Shown: in pieces, positions 1 through 10,741 of the stretch | How the letters are laid out: each line of letters begins with the position of its first letter | Position numbering within the stretch: the first letter of the stretch is position 1 | NCBI GenBank assembly: GCA_963978895.1 | Contig: OZ022246.1 | Coordinates: 15,252,549 to 15,316,548, forward strand | DNA length: 64,000 nucleotides | From: Erpobdella octoculata | Taxonomy: Eukaryota; Annelida; Clitellata; Hirudinida; Erpobdellidae | Direction of reading: 5' to 3' | Translations under genes and position numbers: made by a program | Notes under the pieces: model-generated | Databases searched by the model: none | What the model saw: the letters and a program-made list of their open reading frames with translations, nothing else | Told to the model about the DNA's origin: nothing

Positions 1-225
1 GGTAATTTCCAGCCATGCTAAAACAATGCGTGATGAAAATGAAAAGCATAGAATAACATTATTCGTGTTCACTTTAAAATTTATAGCCAGGGTTTGTGGG
101 TGGAGCTGAATATTTTTATTGGTTGGCTGCCTATCAATCATGGACATCAGGTGCCTGTCAATCATTGTTTGTTTACCTCATTAACTCCGATAACGGCAGG
201 ATCTACGGTAGGCAGTCGCATAAAA

Positions 226-1439
226 AAATATAAGACCTTTTTAATTAAATTAAACAAAATATTCTTATAAAGATATAAATTCTGAGTTCAAATATATCAA
301 CAAATATAAAAAAAAAATATATTTAATAACGAAAAATCCATTTGAGACGAACGCAGCGAGGTAGAAACATTCAAGCCATAAAGCTGTTAAGAACTGGTTC
401 TAACGACCTAGCTCTGTTCACATATAGGCGTACATAGAGCATTGAGTGCACAATGCTGAAAGGCATAGCGCGTGAGTTATAAATTCAAATTTAGAAATGT
501 TGTATTATTTATTTTTAAGTGTGTAATTATAAAATAACAACAAAACAAAAAATATTTAAAAATCAGATAAAATAGTTCTTTAAATATTGATAGTCAGATC
601 CCTTGTGATCACGCCTGCTATGAAACTTTCCGTCTGTAGGTTGTAGTCCTCTGCGTCATCTTCATTAATACCCCAGTAATTAATTATTTGATTGAGTTAG
701 AAATCAAAAATAGTTATCAGTTGCAAAGTAACATATTAAAATGGATGTATCACCTAATAACAAAGTTATTGAGATTTGAAAATTGCATTGCAACCTTTGG
801 TGAATGAGCCAATATGCGTTGTAACCGTTTGTGAATGAGCCAATATGCGCTCTGATTTACAAGGAACTGCACTTGCTTCACACAAAATTTAAATATGTAG
901 TCAAATTAATAGACATTTGAATTTTTAATATGCTATAGTCAATATAATACACTTTCATTTAAAACAACAACTAAAAACATTCAATTAGCCATACAAAAGT
1001 TATTAGCCATGGCATTAACGCAATGCGCTTAAGAACCATTGATTTCCCACTACTGTCCAATTTGGACTCCTCAAACTTGGCAAGTTGCTGCCGTGCTCAG
1101 CAAAGTCGTAAAACAATGAAATTTACCCATCTTAAAGTAAATAAGCCAATTTGATACCTTAAACAAAAATTAAATTTCAATTTCTTTGACCAATAGGTAA
1201 GGAATTAGACATTAGACACAAAGGCATAAACAAGTGACTTTAAGTTAAAGTTAAAAGAAAATGAACTGTGCCAACCTTTTTATTTATAGATGTTTGACTC
1301 AAGGTATTTTTTAAAAGCAGTTTTATGTAATCATTTTTATTGTGAGTTTATTAGTTCGCGAGATATACACTTTCCAGTAACACCCTGTTAACCTCATCCA
1401 ATTCCCTGCACGGTTTGGAGCGCGCAAGGTTCTGGCCTT
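226..1439. other. AT-rich insertion in the left inverted arm, no gene recognised
   Basis: This stretch interrupts sequence that is continuous in the right arm, so it is probably a later insertion. No coding similarity was found on either strand. A degenerate ~30-bp unit, with core GTGAATGAGCCAATATGCG, is tandemly duplicated at 791-849. No unambiguous inverted ends or target duplication were found. Confidence 0.4.
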
Positions 1440-1737
1440 TTATTATGCGTGTGAAGTTAGCCTCGAGGCTGGCAATGCTAATTAAAAAAAAATAAAAATT
1501 GCTTGCCCTGGGGCTATGCTATACATTGTTGGATGGGGTCTAAGAAATGAAATCGAATGGTATATTTGGATTGTCTTCGGTTCAACAAATAAAAAAGTTA
1601 TAAGCGAAAAACGATGATTTTCCGTCCGAAAATTGCATAAAATCAACATTGGCTCTTCTTTGAGAAAATCGCATTTGTTTTAAACTGCTGCCCTGGGTAT
1701 ATCCGAGACGCTTGTTTTTAGATAATTCAATATCAAA

Positions 1738-1920
1738 TCCGGTAGAGCGTTCGCCTGTCGATCATTAGGTCGGCAGTTCAAGCCTCACCGGCGTCACCAG
1801 CGTAACTCCCTTAAGCAAAGAGTTCACTCGCATTGCTAAAGGGGTAGGCGCCTATAAATGGCTGCCTCTGCAAAGAACCCTTCAGTGGCCTTGAAGTCCT
1901 TTAGGATTTACGCCACTCTA
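1738..1920 (+). repeat. tRNA-derived SINE-like repeat
   Basis: A Pol III-like head is visible: a box A-like segment (GGTAGAGCGTTCG, from 1741) and a box B-like segment (GGCAGTTCAAGCCTC, 1772-1786) at normal tRNA spacing, followed by a ~130-bp body. It interrupts the left inverted arm, whose right-hand partner lacks it, so it is a clean insertion. The head is too diverged to fold as a functional tRNA. Confidence 0.55.
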
Positions 1921-2207
1921 AATATAGTCAAACATTATTAATATAACTTTCACTTCTCAAAGTTAATAAATAAAAAAGTTATCGAATAAAACGTCGGACC
2001 GTATACCAATTTCTCCGAGCAAACCGAAACATAAACAGACGCTGCGATTGGACAATCGAGTCTAGCTCACTGTGGCTAATTATGCAAAATATTCAAAATA
2101 TGCAAAGTGGCTACTCGTTAACACCTCCTGTGTATTCTAACAAACTTTAGGGAAAATTTTATTTTTAGGAAAATCTATTGAAGTTTACGATTACAAATTT
2201 TTATTAA

Positions 2208-3704
2208 CCCGTTTAGGTCCAAAACTTTATTAATTAGATTTCTATTATTTTTTTTTTGTTATTTCTAAGTTACTTGCTTATGTTTTAACAGATTTATTTT
2301 TAATTATTTTTTATTTGAAAGAAAACTTTGAAAATTCTCTATGCTCGTTTTTCGAACGGTGGTCGTATAGACTACTGAAAACGACAAAATGTTTAAAAGT
2401 CAATTTCTTTTTTTTCTCAACGCAAACAATTATAATATAAATTTTAGGCTATAAACAGAAAAGCTAAAAACACATTTCTGACTTTATTAGTAACACAGTT
2501 CAATAAAATGCAAAAAGTTAACATTCAATAAATCAGTCAAGCAGTTCATGATAGTCGTTTCAGAACCGGAGTGTGCGGAAAGCACCAAAACAATTCCAAT
2601 GAAGTCGTTTGCCACACTTGGCCCACATGTACAGTGTTTTGCCACAATTTTCCAGCTTGTAGCGACCTACTGTTTTCACCTTTTCCAGTTCGTGACCATG
2701 GCCAGTTGCTGAATCTTTCCTATCGTTTTGTTTTTTCAACCGTGCATGAATTCAGTTCATCGGTATAAAACAACCTAAACAGCCTATATGGGGGTTTTCA
2801 AGCAAAGCACCATTGTGGTGTTTCAAACTCGTTATATATAGACCGTTTTAAAAGTGGCTATTCAAATGACTCTTTTTGGTCCAAGTGCATTTCAATCGTT
2901 TTTAGCGTTTTGGTTGCCGCGGCATTGAACTGACCGTATTTGCGACCTAAATTTCTTCACCCAAAGAACCGACACAGTCTAATCCCATCCCATCATTAGT
3001 ATAATCAACTTCTACGTTCCCGGATATATTACAAAGAATAACATTTCTTCTTCATTTGCTTATTCATCAGTCACATGTTATGATGCGCCGGGCGGAAGAA
3101 TGACAAGTATGTCAACCTCAATGCTATCATCATCATCAAGAATTAGTTACATAGCTTCTTTCAACGTGAAAAAACGTTCTGTTTGACGCCTTTCATTTTT
3201 AAACTTTACAAACATTTCATTCCAAGAATGAAATTAACAAAAAACACTATCACTAAGTCAACCACTGCACAACTATAAGCTGAATAAACTAGTTTCGACT
3301 CGTTCGCATAAAGTACTCTATACGCCCAACGATCGTAGAACTAGCATGACTCATACATGTTCAGATTGTGGGTTAGTGTAAACACAATAAAATTTAATTA
3401 ACGTTGCTGTTTACTTTTGAGTACATCCTCTTTCGATATTTCAAACTTTTGTTATGATAACTCTCATGAAATTAGCATAATAAATTTTTAAAGTAATATT
3501 GTTCGAAAACCTTGAAAATGCTCATATTCTAACCCAGATTAAACTACTTAATACGAATAAAAAAATTATTTAAAAAATTTTATACAGTGTATTGAAGCTT
3601 TCTTAACATAAAACAAAAGTTTTAACAGGAAAAAAATTACAGCTGAATTTTATGCAACGCCAAATATAAGTGCGTTCGTAAAACGTACGATGGTCTAAAA
3701 CGGG
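2208..3704 (-). mobile_element. piggyBac-like element flanked by TTAA
   Basis: The element begins TTAA-CCCGTTTAGGTCC (TTAA at 2204-2207) and ends with the inverse, GGTCTAAAACGGG-TTAA (TTAA at 3705-3708). A TTAA target with CCC-starting inverted repeats is diagnostic of piggyBac. Minus-strand remnants of the transposase lie inside. At about 1.5 kb with a damaged gene the copy is non-autonomous. It sits in the middle of the long-armed element and is therefore younger than it. Confidence 0.85.
2565..3180 (-). pseudogene. piggyBac transposase remnant
   Basis: Three transposase parts can be read on the minus strand, separated by stops and frame changes. Near 3090-3145 there is an acidic stretch followed by ILPPG and VTDE, typical of piggyBac N-termini. 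Near 2985-3030 there is a DYTNDGMGLD segment resembling the family's YN-MGGVD motif around a catalytic Asp. At 2573-2700 there is a C-terminal Cys-rich segment with the order CGK, KCGKRLHWNCF, like the piggyBac zinc-binding tail. The usual protein is about 550-600 residues. Here the middle is missing, so the copy cannot make active enzyme. Confidence 0.6.
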
Positions 3705-3832
3705 TTAATGAAAAATTTTGTTAAAAAATTAACTCTTTAATAAAATCTCAGCATAGCATGCAAGAGAAATGTTTCGTTTTAAACTATTCCTCTGAAAACA
3801 TTAAAAATGTGCATTTTTGGTGAACCCACCTT

Positions 3833-4102
3833 CTACACTTTTCGCACTCCACCCAGTCCCCACCTGCACCCTCTCCCGCAATACAAACAATAGTTTGTCA
3901 TGTTGTCCGATGCCAGCAGGATTTCTTTTAACCACTGTTCCCTTTCACTATCTGGATTAAAAGAAACACTCAGATCTTCTCCACGATCCAGTCTTCTAAT
4001 GAAAACGCCTACAAAAATACCACAATTGTAGGCATCATTCTGATGCTTAGTCACAGGTGGCTTTTTAATGTTTAGAAGTGATGGATTTATAAAAAAAAGC
4101 AT
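3833..4102 (-). pseudogene. Ulp1/C48-like cysteine protease C-terminal fragment
   Basis: The 89-residue reading frame contains PVTKHQNDAYNCGIFVGVF. This matches the end of the Ulp1/SENP fold, where a Gln (oxyanion hole) precedes the nucleophilic Cys in an N/D-C-G motif. The His and Asp of the catalytic triad lie upstream in the family and are absent here. Ulp1-like domains are known in several eukaryotic transposon groups (some MULEs, KDZ elements) and in Polintons (adenovirus-type). The fragment lies just inside the right inverted arm, so it probably belongs to that element. A host SENP-derived scrap is the alternative. Confidence 0.55.
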
Positions 4103-4661
4103 TATTTAAAAAAAAAAAGTTCGTTAGAATACGCAGGAGGTGTTGACGAGTAGCCACTTTGCATATTTTGAATATTTTGCATAATTAGCCACAGTGAGCT
4201 AGACTTGATTGCCCAATCGCAGCGTCTGTTTATGTTTCGGTTTGCTCGGAGAAATTGGTATACGGTCCGACGTTTTATTCGATAACTTTTTTATTTATTA
4301 ACTTTGAGAAGTGAAAGTTATATTGTTGGGTTTGCTATTGAATTATCTAAAAACAAGCGTCTCGGATATACCCAGGGCAGCAGTTTAAAACAAATGCGAG
4401 TTTCTCAAAGAAGAGCCAATGTTGATTTTATGCAATTTTTGGCGGAAAATCGTCGTTTTTCGCTTATAACTTTTTTATTTGTTGAACCGAAGACAATCCA
4501 AATATACCATTCGATTTCATTTCTTAGACCCCATCCAACAATGTATAGCATAGCCCCAGGGCAAGCAATTTTTATTTTTTTTTTAATTAGCATTGCCAGC
4601 CTCGAGGCTAGCTTCACACGTCTTTTATTTTATGCGACTGCCTAATCTACGGGATTACCGG

Positions 4662-5078
4662 CGTATGTTTAGTAGGTATGTGAGCTCCGGAGTGCGAATA
4701 CACACATTCCTAAACTAAAACAAAAACTCAATAATCAATAGTAATCAATACCAACGTTGAGCGAAAAAACATCAATAGCTTACTGTCTCAAAGAACTGAA
4801 CCAGTCCAAACTCAGGGTTGGACATGTGAACCAGAAAACGCCTTTGGCTTTAAGTCTTAAGTGAAGTTTAGTTGAAAGTTGGCAAAAGTCTGACGATGTC
4901 TTTCGTAGTACGGTGAAGCAGTACCGGATGTTTTTTGTTAATTTGAATAGAATAAGTTTAGATTGCGAATTTGTTTTCGTAGGTGGATATTTCTACGAAG
5001 TTACTTTGACGTGACCACGTTTTTACAAGATTAAAGACAGTTGATAACCTGTATTGTTTGTCTTTAAAATAAAAAAAA
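4662..5078. other. Unannotated AT-rich stretch
   Basis: I see no coding region, RNA gene or repeat that I can identify in this interval. Confidence 0.5.
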
Positions 5079-5165
5079 TTGCATTCTTATGTTAAACGCT
5101 TTTCTTCCTACGCTGGTCCCTTTCTTTGGAACCTTCTTCCTACTTCTCTTACTAAATCTACAACC
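5079..5165 (+). pseudogene. 3' scrap of an L2/CR1-like LINE ORF2
   Basis: The residues SSYAGPFLWNLLPTSL match the conserved end of L2/Rex-type ORF2 proteins (consensus like F-AGP-LWN-LP-LR). Only this C-terminal scrap is present, as expected for a 5'-truncated LINE. It may belong to the same family as the LINE at 42.4-46.4 kb, whose copy stops short of this segment. Confidence 0.6.
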
Positions 5166-5224
5166 CAACAAACACACCCGCGCGGGATAGAACCGGGAAA
5201 CCCAGCGGGTTCAGCACAGGAAAC

Positions 5225-5960
5225 CAGAGATGTTACAAGTACTTATGGTCCGAGAACGAGTACAAGTACCATGGTATTGAGTTATCGACTATCGAGTAAC
5301 TATTACATTTCAGAAAAATTAGTTACGACAGTTTACAGTCCGATATCTTAGCCCTATGGGGTCTTAAAATTATTCCGCCATGGCTGAACACACGTTCGAC
5401 TGGTGAACTGGAAAACTTAACGCACGAAGTGCTGGGTTATACAGTTTGTCAAAGTAACTGGAATGATTCTGCCAAAACGTTAGGGCAGCGTCCACATCAC
5501 CAGTGATTCTCATCTCAAGATATCTAGTCAACTGTGCATCGACATCAAGGCAGGTGTCATCTAACGGCGATGAATATTTGTGAAACAACTTTGACTTTTT
5601 GGCCGGTGGGGTGACACAGATGGCGGCACCAACGTAACAGCAGGTGACTGAGTAATGATGCCAAAGAGAGAATTAGTTGATTCAGCAAAGAATTTAACCA
5701 GTTCTGAAAACATAGATATGTTATACTAGAGTTCGGCAAGTATAAACGAAATATTACGCCAAACAATTGTTTAGTAAACAAGCAAATGTTTTTTAGAGGT
5801 GTCACATATGCGAGTACGAGTACGAGTACGAGTACTGAGTGGAATAACGAGTACGAGTACGAGTACCAAGGCTTCGAGTACAAGTACGAGTACGAGTACT
5901 TGAAAACGGTAATCGAGTTGTACTCGAGTACGAGTACGAGTACCAAGTACTACATCTCTG
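5225..5960 (-). mobile_element. 736-bp hAT deletion derivative
   Basis: The inverted ends are CAGAGATGT at 5225 and ACATCTCTG at 5952-5960. The flanks are CAGGAAAC (5217-5224) and CTGGAAAC (5961-5968), an 8-bp target duplication with one difference, as expected for hAT. A transposase C-terminal remnant remains inside. Subterminal CGAGTA hexamers are tandemly repeated on the right side (5810-5945), probably multiplied transposase-binding sites. Confidence 0.85.
5370..5640 (-). pseudogene. hAT transposase C-terminal dimerisation domain remnant
   Basis: The minus-strand frame reads through DVDAQLTRYLEMR, ALTFWQ and LYNPALRALSFPVHQSNV. This is the hAT dimerisation pattern: D-W near a proline-rich step, then L-A, L-x-V-P-x-S. 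The catalytic RNase H-like core is absent. It lies within the 736-bp hAT and is what survives of its gene. Confidence 0.7.
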
Positions 5961-6173
5961 CTGGAAACCCGGCGGGTTCAGCTCGGGGAACCCGGCGGGT
6001 TCAGCTCGGGGAACCCGGCGGGTTCAGCTCGGGGAACCCGGCGGGTTCAGCTCGAGGAACCCGGCGGGATCCCGATTCAGATTTGAACCCATGACTGTCG
6101 GATAGTCGGATCGGCTGTTCGCCTCGCATCATGCCAACTACCTAAGACTATCTTACCATCTGCGCCACCGCTG

Positions 6174-6559
6174 AAAAACAGTGTTTGTGTTTGGTAAACG
6201 CTTTTATTGGGGTATGTTAAACCATAGAGTACTAAAAACTATATGGGGCGTGCAGCTCAACCCAGCTGTGAGTTCGCGTCAACTGGAGGGGTCATCACAA
6301 ACGTAACAACAAACAACCGATTTGCGATAATCGCGATTAGTAAGCTTCAGTTCGTCTCTCTGAGTGATCGTCCGATTAATTATAAAGTAAGTGAATTTTT
6401 ACATTAAATTAAAGTTAAAAAGTTTAGTTCTAGACAAATTCATGCTTTGATATAATTGTTTCTCATAATTAATCGAATTAAAAGGTTTTTTGTTTGTGAA
6501 TCAAGCAACGTGCACCGTGGATCGTTGCAAATTGAAGTCAGACTACGTATTTTCATTGG
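6174..6559. other. Unannotated stretch upstream of the P-like transposase remnant
   Basis: No coding similarity is seen. By position it could be the 5' flank of the P-like gene that follows, but no promoter motif can be defended. Confidence 0.4.
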
Positions 6560-6755
6560 ACGACATCAGCAGAAAACTAAGTGTTGAAAATATGCTCCAA
6601 GGAACTCTTGATAAAAATTTAAATTTTTTCTTGACTTTGCTGATTGGCTGATGGAGTGGGAACAGATGGCAACCAGGTACAGCGGATTGACGAAGGAAAC
6701 TTTTTTAGCAAACAGGCAGACCTGTAGAGCATTGGTCGGTCTTGCTCGATTCATG
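6560..6755 (+). pseudogene. P-element/THAP9-like transposase, upstream fragment
   Basis: In one frame the residues WEQMATRYSGLTKETF and QTCRALVGLARFM resemble the segment that precedes the conserved YVLTG block of P-element-type transposases. The frame runs straight into the end of a hAT element at 6756. The 8-bp duplication GATTCATG (6748-6755 and 14426-14433) shows that the reading continued at 14434 before that insertion. Stops and a frame change show the gene is dead. Confidence 0.55.
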
Positions 6756-7099
6756 CAGGGTTGTTAAAAATATCCAAAAATTGTATTGACAATACCAATC
6801 CCAATAGGCATATGAAAAAGTATTGACAATACCAATATCAATACCAACTTTAAAAAGTATTGCTAGTATTACCAAATATCAAACACCAATACTTCCCAAA
6901 ATATTTCGTCAATTATTTTATTTTTCAGTAAAAAAAAGTCTATTAATTTAAAAACACATCCAATGGCACAAAAGTAAAAAAAACAAATGAAAATAGAGAA
7001 AAGTTCAAAATAAAACAAGTCAGATATTATTGCACAATGATAAACAAAATACAGTTAGTCAGTCACCATTTAGCTAAACGAAGAAAAACCATCATTTCA

Positions 7100-8060
7100 A
7101 AGTGTTGGCTGTTCAGCCTTGAGCGCAATGGTGCAGACACCCGCCCACTCAACGAAAACAAACGCTCCACAGGCAGCACTTGCAGGCAATCCAGTATTCA
7201 TTACAAATACTTGGAAAGCTAGTTAACGAATTTAAAGACGAAGATGAGTCAGCCAAGTACTTGTCCATTTTATCTTTGTCTTCACTGTATTTTTCTGTTT
7301 GTTGTCTAGCTTGTTGGACTGCAAAAAAATCCTCTGACGGTTGCAATGATACAGGCGCTGCTTCTTCCTGTGTATTTTTTAGAAAACACGTGCGTCAACT
7401 TGTCCAACAGTCAGCTGTAGTACATACGGTCTCAACAGTTGCTAACTTATTTTTAAGTTTTAACTTTTGCAAAAGGAACCGGTCTTCAAGATGCTTTCTT
7501 ATCGTCTGTCTGCATCTCTGAACAAAACGTTGCTGAGTCAGACGCTTAACAAGCAAACAAAAACTAGGAGCATCAACATGACTAACTGGCAAAAGACTAT
7601 CAACCAAGTAGTCCATAACCCATTCATCTATCAAATGTTGTGTAACTGCTTGAGTATCTAACTTTTGCTGGTTTAAAAGCAGACCACAAGTACCATCATT
7701 AAAGTTTTGCCTTTCGATAGCATCCGGTGAATTGGATCGCTTTCTTTTTTTCTTTTATTCTCATATAGTTCTGCACATGCAGTTGTGAACTCAGTTAGTT
7801 TATTGCCATGACATGCCTAAAAAATTTTATAATTGATATTAGGCCAATAATGCAAAATAAATTTGAATCTATTCTATATGTAATTCTATAACTCTGTCAT
7901 AATGAACTACAACATCCAAATGAGTTTTACAGATCTAATTTTATTAAAATACCACTAAATGCAATATATAATTATAAACTCACTTTAATATGCTTTTTCA
8001 AATTCTGGCGTGACTTGTTGTGAGACGAAATAGATTTCTTCGATGAACTAAAATCGTTAT
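7100..8060 (-). pseudogene. hAT (ZBED-type) transposase remnant with an intron
   Basis: Minus strand. Exon 1 (7984-8060) encodes the end of a BED finger (SSHNKSRQNLKKHIK). An intron at 7817-7983 has GTGAGT and TTTTTTAG boundaries. Exon 2 reads through the central region to VCTTADCWTS (7395-7634), the conserved strand leading to the first catalytic Asp. It then jumps to the C-terminal part, FPSICNEY and, in another frame, MNTGLPASAAC (7140-7346). ZBED-type hAT transposases are usually ~600 residues. Most of the catalytic core between the Asp strand and the dimerisation domain is missing, and the C-terminus is frame-shifted. Confidence 0.75.
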
Positions 8061-8668
8061 AACTATTACCACGGCAATGCCGGCGCAGTAGCAATTTTAC
8101 CGATTATTTCACCGGCGGGATTGCCGGGGAATTAATCGGTCACCGCCGGTGCAATAGCAGCAATTAAATTATTAAATAATTAATAAAATAATCTTTATTT
8201 AATCAAATATTTATAATTAACAAAATAATGTGTCGTCTTCAGGCAGACTGCCTGCATAGTTTATTTTTATCTTTGGATTCTCGATTTCATAATTTCGGGG
8301 GCTTAGGCCTCCGGAGAATGGCGGGAGGATTGCAGCCTATGTGACGCACAGTATATAAAATCAGCGAGCTAAGAAAATCCGCCATAACTCTCTCGTCTCT
8401 TTCTGTGCATTTCGTTCTCGCCATCTGTAATCAGTGAGTTTTTCATGCAAGAAAACAAGGTAAATTGATTTAATAAAATAAAATTATTATCTATTACTAC
8501 CGTGGTTTTTCTTTATTTCTCTCGCTCCCGTTTCCTTCCTCACTTGATTTCCCGCCGCGAACTTATCAATAATTGTATCAAAATCTGTTTTTTTACATTT
8601 TCTATTTCTAAGTTTAAACAAATAAGTAATTAAAATATTTTCTAGCATAGATAATAATATAGTAATCG
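8061..8668. other. Interior of outer hAT, unassigned
   Basis: The stretch contains GC-rich islands (8080-8160, 8290-8340) in AT-rich DNA. Near 8510-8550 there is a short CTCGCTCCCGTTTCCTTCC segment shared with the Helitron-like tails elsewhere in the window. A short minus-strand frame here reads LENILITYLFKL, similar to LENILNQQMQLQF at 12.3 kb beyond the nested hAT. No function can be assigned. Confidence 0.35.
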
Positions 8669-9601
8669 CAGGCCCGTCGGGACGGGGGGTGTTGGGGTGT
8701 GCTCCACCCCCCACCCCCACTTTTCAGCACATTGTCGGTAAAATTATATTGTCGGTAAAACTTATACAGTTGAAATAGAAGTATATTGTTGGTAAAACTT
8801 ATATTGTCAGTTGAGATAAAAATATATTGCCAATAAAACTTAGGATTCTCAGTTGAAATAGAAATATATTGTCGGTAACGCAGCAGGACAAGAGCGCACA
8901 ACAGCACACAAACACATTGGAAAATGCTGACCAGGTTAAACAATGGATCTGCTAATAAGAAGTCCAGGGCTATACTATGAAACGAAAACGCTCACCAGCA
9001 CACACGCACATAGGGAAAGTCCTGATACAGCTAGGCCTTGGGAGGATAGCGGGAAGTTCGAAGCTAAGTGATGCATGTATGTTTCGTATATACGATGGGG
9101 TCAGAAAATCCGCGAAAACTTTATCCTTTGTGTCCTAGTGTGTTAGCTATTAGAAGTTCTTATCGACAGAGATCAAGTTATATCGGAATTTTAATCAAAT
9201 ATTGGTTAGATTTTTATATTTATTTTATTTCACTCCATATATTTTATTTTAAATCTTTAACTTATTTTGTATATTTTATTTTTTCCTTTCTATTTCATTT
9301 TATATACAATGTGGCTTTTATATCTATTATAATAAATTTAATTCCAAAGCTTTCTTAAACGCTTTCTAATCTTTAATTCAATTCATTTAAGATCATAAGC
9401 TTCAGTTATATTTTCAGTAGCAATGTCTTACTCGGTATTTTCGCTAAAATAACTACTTCTCAATTTTACTTAACTTTATTGGCAATGTGTGCATAATTAA
9501 AAATACTTTGTTTTTTAAATGCAATTATGAATATGATTTAAAAAAACTACTCATTCAAAAGCTGTTTATCAAATGTTTCTAAGACGTTTTGCAAAATCAA
9601 G

Positions 9602-10741
9602 CAGAGGCGTGGATTCAGCAAAATGTTGAGGGGGGCAAAGATTTTTCAACTTTAACCCAGAGAAACTTCAAACAAAAATGACCATTTTTATGTTGTATTT
9701 TCATGTAAATCATCATATTAGTTAAAAAACAGTTTAAAAAAGTTAACTTTTATATAATATTGAGTGCAGACAAAAAGCGTTTAAATTATGAATGTAACAA
9801 AGGGTATCGACGTTCTTTCATTTTTGCAAAATTGTCCACTGAATCATCAAGATCAAATAGACTAAAGGTACTAATAAAAGATCGGAAAATAATAGCAGAG
9901 ATTTTAACTAATATTATATTAATCAACAAGTATGATTAATATTGCTTTTATCAACTAATCCAAATACTCAATCGTGTTTGAGCTAATAAAAATAATTTAA
10001 AATGAATTGGAAAAATTTTCTTGAGAGAGCTCAAGCAACCGTGTAGGACAAAAATATGCTAATTGTTCGTCAAGCTAGGACAGATACACGAGTCTAAATT
10101 TCATACGAGCTCGATCGGATGGACCGAAAGCAAGCAATCAATCGATTAAATTTCTATAGCGCTATTTCCTTGGCGTTCAATAGTGTTCGGACACGAACTT
10201 ATTAAACAGATAAGTTTTAAGCCTCCGACGGAAAACAGCGAGAAAAGTAGATTTAGTAAGAGAAGTAGGAAGAGAGTTCCAGAGAAAGGGACCAGAGTAG
10301 GAAAAAGAGCGTTGAGAAAAGAATGCTTAACAGAAAATATACGAAAGTGGCTAAGAGAGAAAAACCAAAGACCAGACTTAGGAGGGATTTTTATTAAGTT
10401 AGTTAGGTAGAATGGAGAAGAGCAATTTTTAATTTTAACCATTAGTAGGCAAATTTTAAAAATCACCCTATATTTAAGAAGAAGCCAGTGAAGAAGAATA
10501 AGAGATGGAGAGATAATTATGAGAAAAGTAAGAAGTGCGAGAAACTAAGCACTAAAAGATTGAAAAATATTAGCAGTAGATTATAAGTAGATATAATTCA
10601 AAAAATTTAATGAATACTGTTTTTATCAAATAATCTAAATACTCATTCATGGGTGAGCTAGAAAAGATATTTTTTCTATTTGGTGGAAAAATCTTGAGGG
10701 GGGCCGTGGCCCCCCTCAGTCCTCCCCAATCCACGCCTCTG
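9602..10741. mobile_element. 1.14-kb non-autonomous hAT, third level of nesting
   Basis: The perfect 14-bp inverted ends are CAGAGGCGTGGATT and AATCCACGCCTCTG. The flanks AAATCAAG (9594-9601 and 10742-10749) are a perfect 8-bp duplication. The interior has no transposase signature. It holds two short overlapping frames on opposite strands near 10150-10460 that I cannot relate to any family. Both ends carry G-rich/C-rich subterminal runs (GAGGGGGGCAAAG, GGCCCCCCTC). Confidence 0.92.

Larger units (their letters stand above)
187..4661. mobile_element. DNA transposon with ~540-bp terminal inverted repeats, nested insertions
   Basis: The right arm (4119-4661) is the near-perfect reverse complement of three left-hand blocks: 187-225, about 1440-1737 and about 1945-2145. 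Shared landmarks include GGCAGTCGCATAAAA, GCCTCGAGGCT and CACCTCCTG. The left arm is broken by about 1.2 kb of unrelated DNA (226-1439) and by a SINE-like repeat (1738-1920). The centre is occupied by a piggyBac element (2208-3704) and a Ulp1-like protease fragment (3833-4102). Without insertions the element would be about 1.5 kb, mostly arms. No transposase of its own and no clear target duplication were found, so the superfamily is unassigned. Fold-back, MULE-like or protease-bearing superfamilies are possible. Confidence 0.75.
5170..6173 (-). repeat. tRNA-headed SINE with 22-bp tandem body, split by a hAT element
   Basis: On the minus strand a tRNA-like head is readable at 6072-6172, with box A TGGCGCAGATGG and box B GGTTCAAATCT. 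It is followed by about five 22-bp units containing AACCCGGCGGGTTC (5961-6068), and further units continue at 5190-5224. The units are themselves partly palindromic. A hAT element (5225-5960) sits between unit copies and duplicates 8 bp of one unit. Confidence 0.6.

Noticed and set aside
4405..4617. Protein-coding frames on both strands of the inverted arm
   Set aside because: They are mirrored in the left arm at 1440-1737 with different lesions and show no family resemblance. They are arm sequence, not genes.
6072..6172. Functional tRNA gene on the minus strand
   Set aside because: Only the promoter boxes are conserved. The sequence runs into SINE-type tandem units and the cloverleaf is not supported.
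10183..10466. Small basic protein inside the third-level hAT
   Set aside because: Overlapping frames on both strands, no family resemblance, and it lies in a non-autonomous element. Probably chance.
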